Origin: Platycnemis pennipes
Taxonomy: Eukaryota; Arthropoda; Insecta; Odonata; Platycnemididae
NCBI GenBank assembly: GCA_933228895.1
Contig: OW121854.1
Location: forward strand, 8,373,131 to 8,437,130
Reading direction: 5' to 3'
DNA: 64,000 nucleotides
The notes beneath the pieces were generated by a model. That model did no database searches and was not told the DNA's origin. It worked only from the letters and a program-made list of their open reading frames with translations. This document shows positions 1-12,460 of this stretch, in pieces; position 1 is the first letter of the stretch, and each line of letters starts with the position of its first letter. The translations under genes and the position numbers were made by a program.

Positions 1-471
1 TTTCGTTTATACACGGCGATAGCAGATTATTGAACGCAGGAGCAGTCGATCGCCAGGATGCAAATGAAATGAAACACAGCTGGCACCGGCTTTTCCGCGC
101 TTGCGCAGTCAGTTTAGTGAATTGGAGGGTAAATAAGAAAGTAGCAACGAAGGGAATCGTAGTTTGAATCAACCAACCAATTCACCAATTTTTCTTGGTA
201 AAAGTTACTGTGATTAATTTTAGTAATTATTTTCGTATGTTAGTGGAATGGCATAACAGTATTTTTGGGGTTCTGATTGATAAATGCCGTAGAATACCTT
301 TAATGTATCTGCGTGCTTACAAAATAATATTGTTGATACTTTGTTGTTACATTGGTTGACGTGACATCATATTGCGCCAACTGCTTTTCATTTGTTCGGC
401 TCTCCTCTCCTCAGTTGATAGAGAGTCATCGGCAGCCGGCGATAGACAGCTATATCGAAAGCACCGCGGCG
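1..471 (-). repeat. Unclassified ~470-bp interspersed repeat, copy 1 (cut by window edge)
   Basis: This stretch is the reverse complement of 19685-20157 over essentially its whole length: CGATCGCCAGGATGCAAATG, GGCATAACAGTATTTTTGGG and GGCTCTCCTCTCCTCAG here correspond to their complements there. CGGCGATAG-type palindromic words occur near both ends. The 5' limit is beyond the window. No coding frame is shared. Confidence 0.75.
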
Positions 472-830
472 TGTCTATCGCCGGCTGTAGCCGAAAATCG
501 AAAGCACCCAATCTCTTCAAGTCGATAAGTCTTTTCAATGCGAGTAATCGTATTGAAGAGCCCGACCTTCCGACTACGCTGCTAGCGTTCACTATCAACT
601 GCGAGGAACTCAACGTCGCATCGCATACAGTACTGCCACCTGTATGCATGGTACGGGATAGATATTGCATTAAAATTATTGTTAATTCCTGTCTGACAGC
701 AATATTTACGTTGCTGTTCACGTTTATAATTTTGGCGAATGTATGAAGTGAGTTAGGAAATATTTCCACTATTTATCCACCATCATTAGGTGCGTGTCAA
801 TTCTATTGTAAGTGATTTCCTGATATTTCT

Positions 831-1172
831 CATCATCATCAGCAGTCAGCAATCCTGAGATTGCTTTGACGCAGCCTCCACTGAATTCTCCTGTCATCTA
901 TTCTCTTTCTACTTATCTGTGTCTTCCGTTTCACGTTCTTATTTGCGTGTTTGGTACGTATATCTCACACGAGGCTTTCTTATGCCGTTCTTCCCATCCA
1001 CTTGTCCATCGACGATTGTCTTCACCAGGTCACCATGTCTCATGATGTGGCCAATTAAGTTGTCCCGTCTTCTTCTTAGGGTATTCAGAAGATTTCTCTG
1101 TTCTCCCACGCTTCTCATGACTTCCGCGTAACTCTCTCGGTCGATCCATTTAATTCTCATCATTTTGAAATG
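831..1172 (-). mobile_element. RTE-like LINE 3' fragment, copy 1
   Basis: The minus strand encodes MRIKWIDRESYAEVMRSVGE and then LRRRRDNLIGHIMRHGDLVK, the C-terminal block of RTE-type reverse transcriptases. The 3' end is marked by TGATGATGATG at the left side. Two further copies are at 14866-15453 and 48208-48812. 5'-truncated, as usual for LINEs. Confidence 0.75.
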
Positions 1173-2944
1173 TGTAGCCTGTTGTGCAGTTTTGAAATTC
1201 AGCCCTTGTATGGAGTTTATTTTTTATTTCAGGTTTGTTTCAATGCTTTGCGTACAAACCCTTAAAAGCAGCAGGGTAATACATAATGAACTTACATACA
1301 TACAGGATAATACATATGGACTTTTACATAATTGTATAGGACAGCATTAGTTCCAAAATATAACAATAAATTAAACATTTAAATAAGAAACCCGTTGCCA
1401 TTTTCAGGATAGTTAATTACATAACTTAAGTGCACACTTTTTACTTTTGAATTAATTTACAGTTATGGTCCTGCTAAGCCACTCTTGACTTATCAGCAGG
1501 TGCCATTTAGACTTTATTAGTAGAGTAGAGTAAAGAATTTATCAGTAATTATCTCTAAAAACATTAATTATGTGCTCAGCAACCATTTCTTGGTCCTTCT
1601 CTTGACTTCACTTATAGATTCCATATTTTTTTAAGTCATCACTCATTTTATTAAATACTTTTGGAACATAAACACTTAGTTGCCGACTGCCCTTTTGTGT
1701 TTAATGTCTTGGAATTTCATATTTTTTAACTTTTCTAAGTTCAGCGTTCGTATCATGTGACGTATTTCTTCCATTTACGGAAGTGCTATCAGCGGGCTTC
1801 GTTTTCAAATACAAATTATGTCTCGCGTGGTTACATTTCCGGTCCATGTAACTTCCTTTTTCCTCTTGCAATGCTCAACACTCTAGCTTGCTGTGCAAAA
1901 CAGCGACTTACATATTGACGCCTTCAATATACCCATCTACCGGATTGAATCTAGTGGATTTCACATGCGAGCTCTCGCGCTTGAATATAAGTGGAGTGGG
2001 GAACATCCGGGGAGGTAGCGATCAAGGGGAAGGATTGGGGGGGGCTGAGTATTGCTCTTTTTTCTGGACTCCTTCGCGGTGTGCCTTCGCTGGAGGTGTT
2101 CTCTTGTTGGGAGGGTAAGTAGTGTTCGCCCTCAAGAAGCGCCGGAATCCGTTATAATTGTCGGGGAGTGAATTACGGGCGTATTAGGAAAGAGGGGTTC
2201 TCTTGATGGCGTGTCGAGATTTTCCGGGGGGGGTGGTTTGGGGTCCACCCCACAGTGACGAGGAGGCTTAGGGTGGAGAGGGGGCGGGGATTATTTAGGC
2301 GTGCACGGCGAGGGGGAAGTGTGGGGTGGTGCTGAAGTGGTGCCCTTGGTGCCGTGGGGGAAGGAGAAGGCGTCGACCCGTGGCTCGGAGTCGTCGAGTG
2401 CACTTGAGAGTGGAAAGGCTCTTCATGAGTGAGCCACTCGGCTACCCCCTCCTTCCCCCAACCAACCCCTCTTATTCCACGCCGAATTGAACCTGGTGTC
2501 TCAAAGTTGAGTATTCGGAGCCATCACGCCAAATTTATTCAATTCTCTCAAGAGTACGTAATATGTTCAGTACTGCGACGAACACTGCTTCTCACCAATA
2601 TACGTATGTACTTCATCACGTTTTTTCCAAGTTTTTTTTTACCCTGCGCGGTGATGTGATGAACCTCGCTTTCGGGCTGTAGAGACAGCGAAGTGCCTCC
2701 GCGAATAGTTCGGAAAATACAGAATTGAAATAGATGCTCGAAATGTAATAATTATGAGCTACAACCATTCTTGATAATTCTCATTATGCAGTAATAACAA
2801 GTTATGCAAAGTGATGTTTGATTCTGAATTTCAATTGACTCCTCAAACTCTGTTCAGTTCCTCAATACTCTTGTCACTTTGCTTCTAATTGTCCAAACAC
2901 ATATCCGATTCATGCCGCAAAAGTTGAAAACTTTACCTTCATCC
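1173..2944. other. Noncoding; G-rich tract at 2000-2420
   Basis: No supported gene. The left half is AT-rich. About 2000-2420 is G-rich on the plus strand, with runs of four to eight G, which explains the open frames seen on both strands. It is probably part of the giant unc-5 intron. Confidence 0.4.
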
Positions 2945-3010
2945 GCATAATACCCTGCAAGCCACAGCAAAGGTATGTGGCAGGGTATGAACTATCACTT
3001 TATCAATCAG
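2945..3010 (-). mobile_element. CR1-like LINE terminal module, decayed copy
   Basis: ATAATACCCTGCAAGCCACA then GTATGTGGCAGGGTATGAA matches the reverse complement of the terminal module at 4306-4345. It forms an inverted pair with that copy 1.4 kb away. Confidence 0.5.
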
Positions 3011-4019
3011 AAAGCACACTTATCTTCACTTCGAGAACAATTCATCCAGGCATGCAAAAATAATGCTACCCAGTAGTACCCAATCTACTTACGAAGAGTC
3101 AGTGCCAAGGAAAATATTAAACATGCAATCACAAAACGCGTAAAATTTGAGCTATGGGTACACTGAATCGTAGGTTAATGTAAATTATTATATTATTTTT
3201 TATTAGTTAGTCATTTTTTCAAATATATTATGAACTTATATTTACCGAAATATGGGTGGGTTAGACGTGTTAAAATGTTCACACGATAAAAAAAATAAAT
3301 CACTGCATTATAATTTCTGCATCAAATTCTACGCGACACCTTCTGATTTCCATCTGTATGTGCTTACCTCCATTCGCGGGGACCTTCCCTCTTCACCCTC
3401 CCCTCCCCCCACCTCCCGTCTGCTGGAACTGTCTTTTCGCTGCATTCGTCTGCTTTTTTTATGTCGTTATTTTAGAATTCCAACCCGTCATTTCCTTCAA
3501 ACGCTTTCACTCTATTTCTCTTCCTTGACACATCGGTGTCATCATCAGGTACAAAATCGAATACAACTTGCTCGTGTGTATATACCATGAAGGGTAGTGG
3601 GTGTTCAGGAGGGGGAAAAACGGGGGGGGGAGAGGTGTAAGGGGTTGGAGTATGAGTCGATGGAAACCCGTGAGTGGGGAAGGGGTGGGGTGGGAGTTGA
3701 CTTGGCATTGGTCTTCTGTCTTCGGTTAGGGATTAAGGGGCCGTGATACATAGCTGTTTTTCAGACCTATTTTTCAAGGAAGATTGCTCCAACAGGAAGC
3801 TAGAGATCGGAATGGGGTTTTCAGTAATTAAAAGAGAAAGTATCAAACTATTACTCTATAATCTTAGATTTTACGTAATAAGCCTTGTTAAAAATATATC
3901 TCGATGTAAAAATAGACCTTTTTGTTGCAAATATTGGGAGACAGAGGGGCTATTTTTTTAACTTTCGTTATTATAGAGTACAAGATTCAAGCTTAGTCTG
4001 TTGGATCCTTGAAAACTAT
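3011..4019. other. Noncoding; C-rich then G-rich stretch
   Basis: Pyrimidine-rich 3380-3560 and G-rich 3595-3700 sequence give spurious open frames. I see no domain, splice-consistent exon or TE protein here. Confidence 0.4.
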
Positions 4020-4375
4020 TGATTTTTATTAAAAGACACGCTGTTGAGATATTCTGAAAGTAATTTATGTTTTTCGCCAACTCCAGCCCAGGGATACGCC
4101 TCTAGGAACGTGCAAATCACGAAACAGTTCACACATTCTCCGCCTACTGCGCTACTCAAAAAGTGGCACGGTCCCTCTACCCTATATCCTAAAACGGTAA
4201 CCTTGAGGTGTTGGAGCTTGGGGGAAGGGAAAGTGAAGGCGGGCGGGAAGCAGAGGCGAGTTTTAGTTGCTTGCTTGCATGCTAGTAGTGAATGCTTGGT
4301 GACCTTCACCCCCTGCCACACACCCTCGCGGTGGCTTGCAGGGTATCGTGTAGATGTAGATGTAGATGAGTGAGA
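4020..4375 (+). mobile_element. CR1-like LINE 3' UTR and tail
   Basis: The stretch ends in CCCCTGCCACACACCCTCGC, GGTGGCTTGCAGGGTATCG, then three GTAGAT repeats (about 4352-4370), the same terminal module as at 24833-25390. The open frame across it ending in Val-Asp repeats is the tail read in frame and is not a gene. Confidence 0.6.
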
Positions 4376-4539
4376 CGGAGTGTCTGCTTTACTGACGGGT
4401 TATTTCTTGAGTCTCAGCTTAGGTTGTCGCTCTCGGGGTGTCTAGTAACAGTCAAACTGACTAATTGTCAAGTCTCGAAATTTCATCGGAAGCGTACCGA
4501 TATCGGAAAATTAAAGTAGGCAGTCGCTTGACATTTTCG

Positions 4540-4890
4540 ATGGCGAGGAAAAAAAGAAAGGGTGAATTTTTGGCCAAGCGGAGGGAAGAAAAAAGGTAAA
4601 TATTGTCATTTTTTGTGAAAACACTATCTTAATGTAATGATATATTCATGTGTAAGTATGCAAATTTCTATTATCCGAAACAGGCGTCTCAAAATAATGG
4701 GAACAGAGTCGCACGTAGGAGGAACTTCTTGCGCTATTGAAGAAACCCCGTCCAATATTGACGATTCAGTAGCTGATGAAACTTTGCATGATTCATTTGA
4801 CGATATGGCAATTGCCGAAGAAGGGAAAAACGAAGGTCTATCCGGTGGAGTAACGGGAAGAAGAATTATCGACTTAAAATATGCGACAAA
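4540..4890 (+). pseudogene. 5' fragment of a Mutator-like transposase gene (tentative)
   Basis: A short first exon (4540-4595) starts at ATG with MARKKRKGEFLAKRREEK and ends at a GTAAAT donor. The second exon starts at 4684 after GAAACAG and continues in phase through acidic, Ser/Thr-rich sequence to GVTGRRIIDLKY. The layout (basic start, acidic region, GRRIIDL) recalls the N-terminus of Mutator-like transposase-domain proteins common in arthropod genomes. Coding then stops abruptly at the junction with the CR1-like LINE. The family assignment is from memory and uncertain; the intron junction and open frame are directly visible. Confidence 0.45.
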
Positions 4891-7265
4891 TCGGTTTCCA
4901 ATATACTGAAAAGGTTTAACCTAAATTTCAACCTGCGTTCTGATAGTAATTCCCAGCCTAGTTCTTCTATTAAACTCGTAACACTTATACAATTATCATA
5001 GCGGCCTTTAACAAATCTAGTGGATCTCCTTTGCACACGCTCTAATTCTTTTATCATACCTTCCTCGTACGGATCCCATATACTAGCGGCATATTCTAAA
5101 TGAGGCCTGACAAGTGTAAAATAGCTTCTAGTACTCTCTCATCGCATTTGCCTAGAACTCTTTTTACGAATCCTGATATATGGTTTGCTACACTAGTTAT
5201 TTCCCTGATGTATTTCCCCCACAGCATGTCTTCAATGTTGGTGACGCCTAAGTATTTAATAAATTCTACGTTAGATATTTTCTTTTCTTTGACGCAATAA
5301 TTTTTCTGGGGAAAGTTATTCTTTTTCCCAAAGTTCTTTATCGCGCATATCTTCAAATTTAATTCTAGCTGCCAGCTATCACACCAATCATCAATCGCAT
5401 ATAAATCCTTAGCTATAGAATGACTATCCTCTTAATTTCTCATTTCCTTATACACTACTGCATCAGAAGAAATACGTAAATATGAAGAGATTAGCCGACA
5501 GGACTCAGTGGAGAGCTGCGTCAAACCGATCTGAGGATTGATGACCAATGATGACTGCTGCATCATCGGCAAAAAGACGGAGCTTGCTATTTTTAGCTAC
5601 TGTATTCAAGTCATTTACGGAGAGAAGAAATAAAATTGGGCCTATCACGCTGGGGAGCACCCGATGTAACTTTTACTTCGCCTGAGGTGACACCATCTAA
5701 TACCATTCATTGAACGCGTTCATGTAGGAAATCTCCTATCCAGCCTACCATATTACTGTCTATCCCGTATGATGCTAACTTCGCGAGTAAATTACAGTGG
5801 GGAACCTTGTCAAACGCTTTTCTAAATTTAAAAGCGCTGCGTCTACCTGTACGTTACCTTCTCCGGAAACTAAAATATCATGAACGAAAAGACCTAACTG
5901 ATTTTCGCAAGACCGTCCCTTTCTGGACCCATGCTTATTTGTTATCAATAAATCCTGGCTATCGAGGTGTCCCCTTATTGATGTAACTATCATATGCTGT
6001 ATAATTTTGCACGACAGTGACGTTATTGATATTGGTTTATAATTCGATGGATGTTCCCTATCGCCACTTCTAAAAATTGGGATCACGTTTGCTATCTTCC
6101 AGTCTTTGGGAACCGCGTGTTCTTCGAGGGATTTGTTAAATATTACTTTAAGATACGGTGCCATTTCGAGAGCTATTTCTTTATACACACGAGCAGGAAT
6201 TTCATCACGACCTGAGCTCTTGTTCGGGCTAACATTTTTAGTAAGGATACGATTCCGTTATGAGATACAATTATCGATCGGGGGCATTATTTGCTGAAAT
6301 CGGTCTGGTATGGTTTCGAGCAAACTGCGCTTAGATTGATTAAAAACGCTCTGGAAAAATAATTCAACAAATTAGCCTTATCTAAATATTTCGCCCCTAT
6401 ACCCTTTCAAGGAATTAACCGTTGACATTTTAGTTCCCTGTACTTTTCTAACATATGATCAAAATGTTTTCGGATTCCCCTCTAGTTGTTCTCCAAGTAC
6501 TTTTCTCTTGAAACCACTTTACGCTTTTCTAAGGGCTATTTTTGCGGCTGCTTTATATGTAACGTTCGATAATTTTTTTAGATCGCTATTAGCTACATTT
6601 TTCTTAGTTTCGCGTGGATAACTCGTTGTCGTTTTAAACATTTTTTTAACCTCCACGTTGTACCACCCTGGTTCCCTATTCTCACTCTTATACTCACTCA
6701 CCGTGTAATTTGGAGGAACTCTTTCCATGTCTGCATCACTATTTTTTCTGATGTTTTGAATTTTTCAAAAGAAGTCTGTAAGTCACGCCTAAATCCGTTA
6801 AAATCTGCTTTACTTAAAAGGCAAATCTTTCTTTTTAATTTTACATTTTTGTCAGTATTGAGGGATAATTTAACGTGTACTACCTTGTGGTCACTTATTC
6901 CATCGACATTTTTAACTTTAATAACTTTTTCATGGATGTTTGAGGCAAGTAAATCGAGAACATTCTCCCTTCTATTATGCAAATTTACTATTTGATGCAC
7001 TGCGTATTATGCGAACAGGTTAAAAAATGACGAGCAGATTTCTTTTTCCCTACCCCCAGACTAATGACTACATGTTTTCCAATCTATCGATGTTGTATTG
7101 AAATCTCCACCTTTCAATAATCTGTCGTTCGTTGGTATGAGAATTAATGTGCCTGATCTGTTTCTCGAGTTCTAATACTGAGTGTACATCGGAATGGGGT
7201 GGTCTGTAGTAGGCACAAACGTATATTACTTTCAAATTACCACATTTAGACATTAACACGTGCAA
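4866..7265 (-). mobile_element. CR1-like LINE, broken, 3'-truncated
   Basis: Consecutive minus-strand fragments give an ordered non-LTR retrotransposon. The endonuclease part is VIYVCAYYRPPHSDVHS (7068-7265) and NVDGISDHKVVHVKL (6698-7000). The reverse-transcriptase part is VPKDWKIANVIPIFRSGD and SNYKPISITS (5775-6188). The C-terminal part is VEFIKYLGVTNIEDMLWG (5096-5356) and LERVQRRSTRFVKGRYDN (4866-5057). The style matches CR1/Jockey-group elements. Frames are interrupted by many stops and the catalytic core is not intact. Its 3' side ends near 4885, abutting a Mutator-like gene fragment. Confidence 0.82.
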
Positions 7266-7756
7266 GCCAAGCTACCAGCTGAGACCACCTCCTATTTGTT
7301 GCAGTTCTTACGGCTAAACTGTTGTCACAACAACCAATCAACGCGGCTACCCTGAAAAATGAAGTCTATTCATGACTTGGACCGCGGACGCTTTCTCCTG
7401 CAGCTACGAACCCCACTAGGACCAGACCGGCTCGGTTCTTAGAAAAACGTAGCGAACGCATTTCCGCGAATTCCACGTTGCCACATGGTATAATGTGGAG
7501 TCTGCCAAACAGTTTGGTCCCATCGTATGTTGAAATGGCAACATTGCGTCTAGTGGTCAGCAATGGAAAACTCCGCGGACGGAGGGGTTGAGAGGGAAGG
7601 GTCGTTATTGCCTCATCACCTCTGCGCAAAGAATTAAAGCGTAGAGGTGACACTGAACAAAAATATGGCTGGTTGGGTAGGCGCCGACTCTGGTAACTCT
7701 ACCGGTCGACGGAAAAACTATCTCCATCATCTCAGCACTCGAAAGCGAAAAAATAA
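7266..7756. other. Unassigned sequence between LINE and Penelope fragment
   Basis: A 95-codon minus-strand open frame (7366-7653) has no family resemblance I can support. Nothing else is visible. Confidence 0.3.
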
Positions 7757-8221
7757 TCATGTACCACGGCGCCTTAAGGGGTTGTCAGAAGGTGGGGAGG
7801 AGTGGGATGGGAGGGCCACGGGTGTCCGTTTCTCCGTAAGGGATAGAGAAACTTCCAGGAGGGGGGAAATTTCTTCAAAAAGGATGTCATTAACTAAAAG
7901 GCACTTATTCATGTTCCTTCTGATTTCCAGCTCCTCTCTTTTGTCCATCTTTTTCTCTTTCTTTTCTCGGTGTAATATCTCTGGTGTGAAATCATTGCAA
8001 TGGCCCTCCTCCCATAGATGTTTGGCGAAGTGGGACTGAGAAAGATTACATGTCCATAAACACCTCTTGTGCTCCGAAACTCTTGTCTGGTAGGTGCGCC
8101 CTGTCTGTCCAATGTAAGCAGTATTGCAGTCGTTGCACTTTAATTTGTATATACCACTATTTTCTAACGGTTTCACTTCGTCCTTTATATTGTTGAGGAA
8201 TTTTTTAAGTTCAACTTCCAC
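7757..8221 (-). pseudogene. Penelope-like element, GIY-YIG endonuclease fragment
   Basis: The minus strand reads LKKFLNNIKDEVKPLENSGI directly followed by YKLKCNDCNTAYIGQTGRTY and QTRVSEHKR, the GIY-YIG nuclease with the Cys pair (CNDC) typical of Penelope-like retroelements, then SHFAKHLWEEGH. The reverse transcriptase expected upstream (toward higher coordinates) is not detectable. The fragment is open over about 150 codons, so decay is moderate. Confidence 0.8.
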
Positions 8222-10224
8222 CTAGTTGAGCCTGATACTATGGAACGTATTCAACGCATATGCCTGTTTCCACAGATAAAATGCCTGTTGAAGGCTATTC
8301 GTAAGGGGTACCGCTGCTATTCTGAAAATTATCTCTTTCCATTTGCGTGAACGAAAGTGACAGCGTAGTAGCACTGTGAATGTCACAATCGACAGCGGAT
8401 CCTGAGCTAAAATCCGCAGAATTATTATTGGACAAGACCAGCTGGGTATTAGTCGTTTTTTTTTAAGCAGCTCTCTTTTTGGGGAAACTCCTGTGGCCAC
8501 CGTTCCTTTCTCTCCCTTTGAACCTATCGCGTCTGAATTTTACCATTGCGCATTTAATAATTCAAAGATTTCCGTTATTTTTGATGCCAGTAGTTTCCCT
8601 GTGCGTTACAAGCCATTTATTTTCTGCTGCCATCTTGAGAACGGCCGAATGGTCGAGTTTTTGGGACAATCGTGCTCAGTTAAGGCCTATCGTCTCCTCG
8701 CCCTCCCTCTCTTCCATTCTAAGGATGCGGACGCATCGTCTTCCAGAAAACCCCCTGCGCAACCGACGGGTTTAAGGTGGCTCAACCGATTTATGAAGTA
8801 GATGTCATTTTTTTGAAAATTTCAGGACACATCATTTTTTGGCCCTTCGATCGATTGGAAATCAAATAATTTGGCCTTTCCATAATATAATTGAAGAAAA
8901 AAGACGTTGAATTTAAGTAATTTTATACGTGGCTATACGGCAGAGCATGGCTCTTGCAGTAAGCTTTGAAGATTAGTAATATAAATAGGAATGTCGTTTT
9001 GACGAAAAACTAATGTAAGATGAGCAATTTAATGTAGAATTTAGCATTGTAAAAAGGTGCTCGCCTTACCACACTTTTTTAATTGGTATTGATAAATGTT
9101 TGATCGAAAAAAAGCATGAAAGCCTTACACATGAAAGTGGTGCTACAGTATGTTGTTATCATTGGCAACGGTACTTGTGACGGAACGTTCTTACAAGCCT
9201 ATTTACTAACTTAATTTAGGAATATACCTTACCAAGGTGCTTCTTATATTTTTATGTAAATTAAATGTTTCATTGGTTATTGAAATGGTGTAATTAATAC
9301 CAATGCTTCCAAATGATAGCAACGTCATTGTTGACAAACAATTTTCAAAAATATCAATATTACCTAATAAAATTCAAAAGAAAGAGTTGTATTTGCAAGG
9401 GAATAGTTTAAAACTAAGGAAGAAAGTATTTAACCTATTTTAGACTACGCATTAGCGGGATTGAGCATGTATTCTCAGTTTGTAAATTAAACGTGGCAAC
9501 AACACGTCTGTCATGTTTCGAAGTCAAAATGAGTAAAAGAGCTCGTAAAAAATAGAATGCAACTACAACGCCCTTATATAATAGCATACTCATGCAATTA
9601 TTGTGTATGCGTTATCGCCCCATAGATGATTTTCCATATAGGTGTTTTTCTGGATCGGAATTTATTCTTTAAATAACAAAGCTCTTTTACGGGATATTGA
9701 ATCGCGGAGTCACGATGGAAACTCCTTAAATAGAAAAAAAATAGAAGATTATCGCCTTGAGAGTTAGGTCGCCGTGTGGAGGCCCAATCCTCTTGTGAGG
9801 CCTCTTGAAGTGTGGCCGGGGCCACTCGTGGAGGCCCCGTCCTGTCCTAATGAGGCCTTTTCATTCCTTGCGCCCCTGATTCCACGGGCGCCCCATGGGG
9901 GCGGGCGACGGCCCTCCAATTCGCCCCACTTCCTGTGCTGTGCCGAAGCGTGCCGTCGGAATGCATTCAGGCATTCTAGCAATTGGACGGTAGCGTTCTT
10001 TCTTTTCCTAATCCTCGACGATCCAGTGTTGACCGACGCTGAACACTATGGCAATGGAAGATAGCTTTAAAAAAAAGTAGGACATTGCAATCTGCATAAT
10101 GTTGTCCAATTTATATCTCTCTTATTTATTATTTGTATCAATTTTTAGAGGTCTCGCCAAATACTACGATATTAATTTCTGAAGATTCAGGCGATATGGA
10201 GTGGAAGCGAAACATGATAACAGT
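8222..10224. other. Noncoding; AT-rich with GC-rich patch 9765-9990
   Basis: Part of 8222-8500 may be upstream Penelope sequence but shows no RT motif. 8780-9600 is AT-rich and featureless. 9765-9990 is GC-rich with GGAGGCC/GGCCTC words and no convincing exon. Confidence 0.35.
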
Positions 10225-10391
10225 GAAAGAAAAAACACGAGCCAAATCAACATTACTACGTTACATTACAATATTAAAAACTTTCCTACGACCCGGGTTT
10301 CACTGCATTACAGCATCGTCAGAAGTAATACAGTGAGACCCGGGTCGTAGTAAAGTTTACTTTTGTGCATTTGGCTCGTGTTTTTTCTTTC
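10225..10391. repeat. Foldback repeat with hammerhead-like motif
   Basis: GAAAGAAAAAACACGAGCCA at the left is mirrored by TGGCTCGTGTTTTTTCTTTC at the right, and ACGACCCGGGTTTCACTG by CAGTGAGACCCGGGTCGT nearer the centre. Read on the minus strand the inner part is CTGACGA ... CAGTGAAACCCGGGTC, similar to the CUGAUGA ... GAAA hammerhead core reported in Penelope-like elements. Confidence 0.65.
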
Positions 10392-10665
10392 TGTGATACA
10401 ACGATATTACTTTTTAATGCGTTAGATCTATGGAGGAAGAGTGTTTCCTATGATGTGAATCGACGGGAGGGTATGAAATTCCAGTCCGTTAGGCGTTTGG
10501 TTATTGACCGACATTCCCCGATTTTTAATCATATCCAGTTGTGATCCCGAGATGTGTGATTTTTGCGTGACGTGCCAGTGTTCAACCCACAGTGTTCAGT
10601 GGTCAGTCTGGTTGATTAGGTTTGCACTTCCTTTGGATTTTCAAATGAGCACTAATAGTATGACC

Positions 10666-11201
10666 AATGGGGGCGTTTACTCGGAACCGAAATCACAATT
10701 TTGTACACGGAATCGTTTGATGGAAACAAGAAAAGAATTTTAGTGAAAAAATTAATCTTCTAACCACAACCATTCACTCATAAATCCAAAATTAAAATAA
10801 GCAAAAGGTGACGCCCACAGAAATGGCTACTGTGATAACGTTGACGTCATTTTCCTCTCGTCCTTGACTTATTTTCATGGAAGCGAAGGGAGTGGAGGGG
10901 GATTCTCGGAAGGCCTGCTAGCACAGATGCTGTCGCAACTGTCCTATTGGCTGAATCAGCAGTGTGTCACCCATTGCGATAAGACAAAGTAGCTTCGCGG
11001 GCTCAGTTGTGATTGGACGAAGTCGTTATACGTCAGAGGTTACACCACGCCCACTTTTATGAAAGGGTTAAAAACATCAGTTTTTCGCCGCTTATAACTC
11101 GATAAATAATTGACGGATCAAAAAACGGAAAAATACGGGTCTTTTTATTTTACAAACTCTATCAGATTCGGTAATAAAAAAATATGGTGAACGACCCCAT
11201 T
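10666..11201 (+). mobile_element. ~540-bp MITE, copy 1 (AATGGGG...CCCCATT ends)
   Basis: A 536-bp unit begins AATGGGGGCGTTTACTCGG and ends ACGACCCCATT, so its ends form an imperfect terminal inverted repeat (AATGGGGKCGTTTAC). The interior is shared with the copies at 13843-14383 and 22352-22890 over nearly the whole length. No convincing target-site duplication remains. It has no coding capacity. Confidence 0.75.
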
Positions 11202-11574
11202 GCATGTGATTCCAAGCCGAAGGCAGACTTCCATCCCATGATATGAGAATACAGGTCTGGCAACCCTGCTGTTGTGGCGGTTCCCTTAATGAGGCGGTTG
11301 TTTCTCGATTGGCCGCTAGAGGTGCTAGTAGTCCTTTAGCCTGAATAACTCGAGAAAACAGTTTCACTGCTTACGCTTAAATGTAGTTTTCGGGTGTGAT
11401 ACTTTGTTTACCACGAATAAATTGCAATCATAGGCGGATAATTTCCGTACAATGCGAATGAAGACGCTTTTCAATACTGAACCGAATCTGATGAAGTTGC
11501 TCTAACAGTTAACAATTATACGTCCGACTAATAAAAGATATTGCAATAATAATGACAGGGTGGAGCTTCGGACC

Positions 11575-12400
11575 TTATCCTATCCCCATCCCTTCCATTC
11601 CTATCCTTATACCTTTCCTCCCGGTCTGAAGCGCCTATTAGTGCGGAAACAGACTTGAAAACACCTATAGATGGTAAAACAGGTGAAAATATTTTTCGTA
11701 AACAAAGTGCTTCGGCGAAAGGACAAAATCTAAAATACTGTTTTCCATTTCAGCCGTAATCTTCATTTTTAAGGCATGCCAAATATTTAAACTTTTTCGA
11801 CACACGTATCCACTCTTGCACCCAGGAAGAAATGCAATTATCCAGCATTTTCATGGATTATTCACGACACGTACTTTGTAATGATTCACAGTACCCAACG
11901 ATAGTAGAAAAAAAATTCCACGAGCAACTTGCACAATTATAAAAAAAAACTTATCTTACCTGAACTGGCACAGTGTAAATTTAAGCTTAATGATGTAAGC
12001 GCACCTAGCGGAAAAGCGACGAACTAGAGGCTCACCTAGAGACCGCGCGCTCCATAGGGAATTAGTGCCAAGTGTCCAGACCTGTATTTTAAGATCATGT
12101 GCCATCCCAATCCTTATACCTTTCCTCCCGGTCTAAAGCGCCTATTAGTGTGGAAACAGGCTTTAAAACACCCATGCATTAAATCCACAATGCACATTCG
12201 AGTGCAGTACTCCGTCCGTCGGATGGGACGTTAAGCCGTAGTCTCCTTGGCGCCTTTTCGTTAAGAGCTGGCAAATGCCGACGTCGGGTTTCTCTCCACA
12301 TTTCCTCCTTTCTCTTTCCATTCCTATCCCTGTACCTTTCCTCCCAGTCTGAAGCACCTAATTGAACGGAAACAGACTTGAAAACATAGATGATGAGAAT
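11575..12400. repeat. Three spaced copies of a CCTTTCCTCCCGGTCTGAAG module
   Basis: Related ~80-bp modules at about 11576-11690, 12105-12175 and 12316-12392 all read TACCTTTCCTCCCRGTCTRAA, then a GCRCCTA.TT region and GGAAACAG.CTT.AAAACA. Between the second and third is GGATGGGACGTTAAGCCGTA, resembling a motif common near the 3' ends of arthropod retroelements. Probably nested retroelement tails. Other sequence here is AT-rich and noncoding. Confidence 0.5.
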
Positions 12401-12460
12401 GAAATCCACACATCATAAAAAGAGTCGTTTCAGGCGTTATATGGTGGAATAACATAATTA

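Noticed and set aside
7366..7653. 95-codon minus-strand frame as a gene
   Set aside because: No family resemblance and no supporting context between two retroelement fragments.
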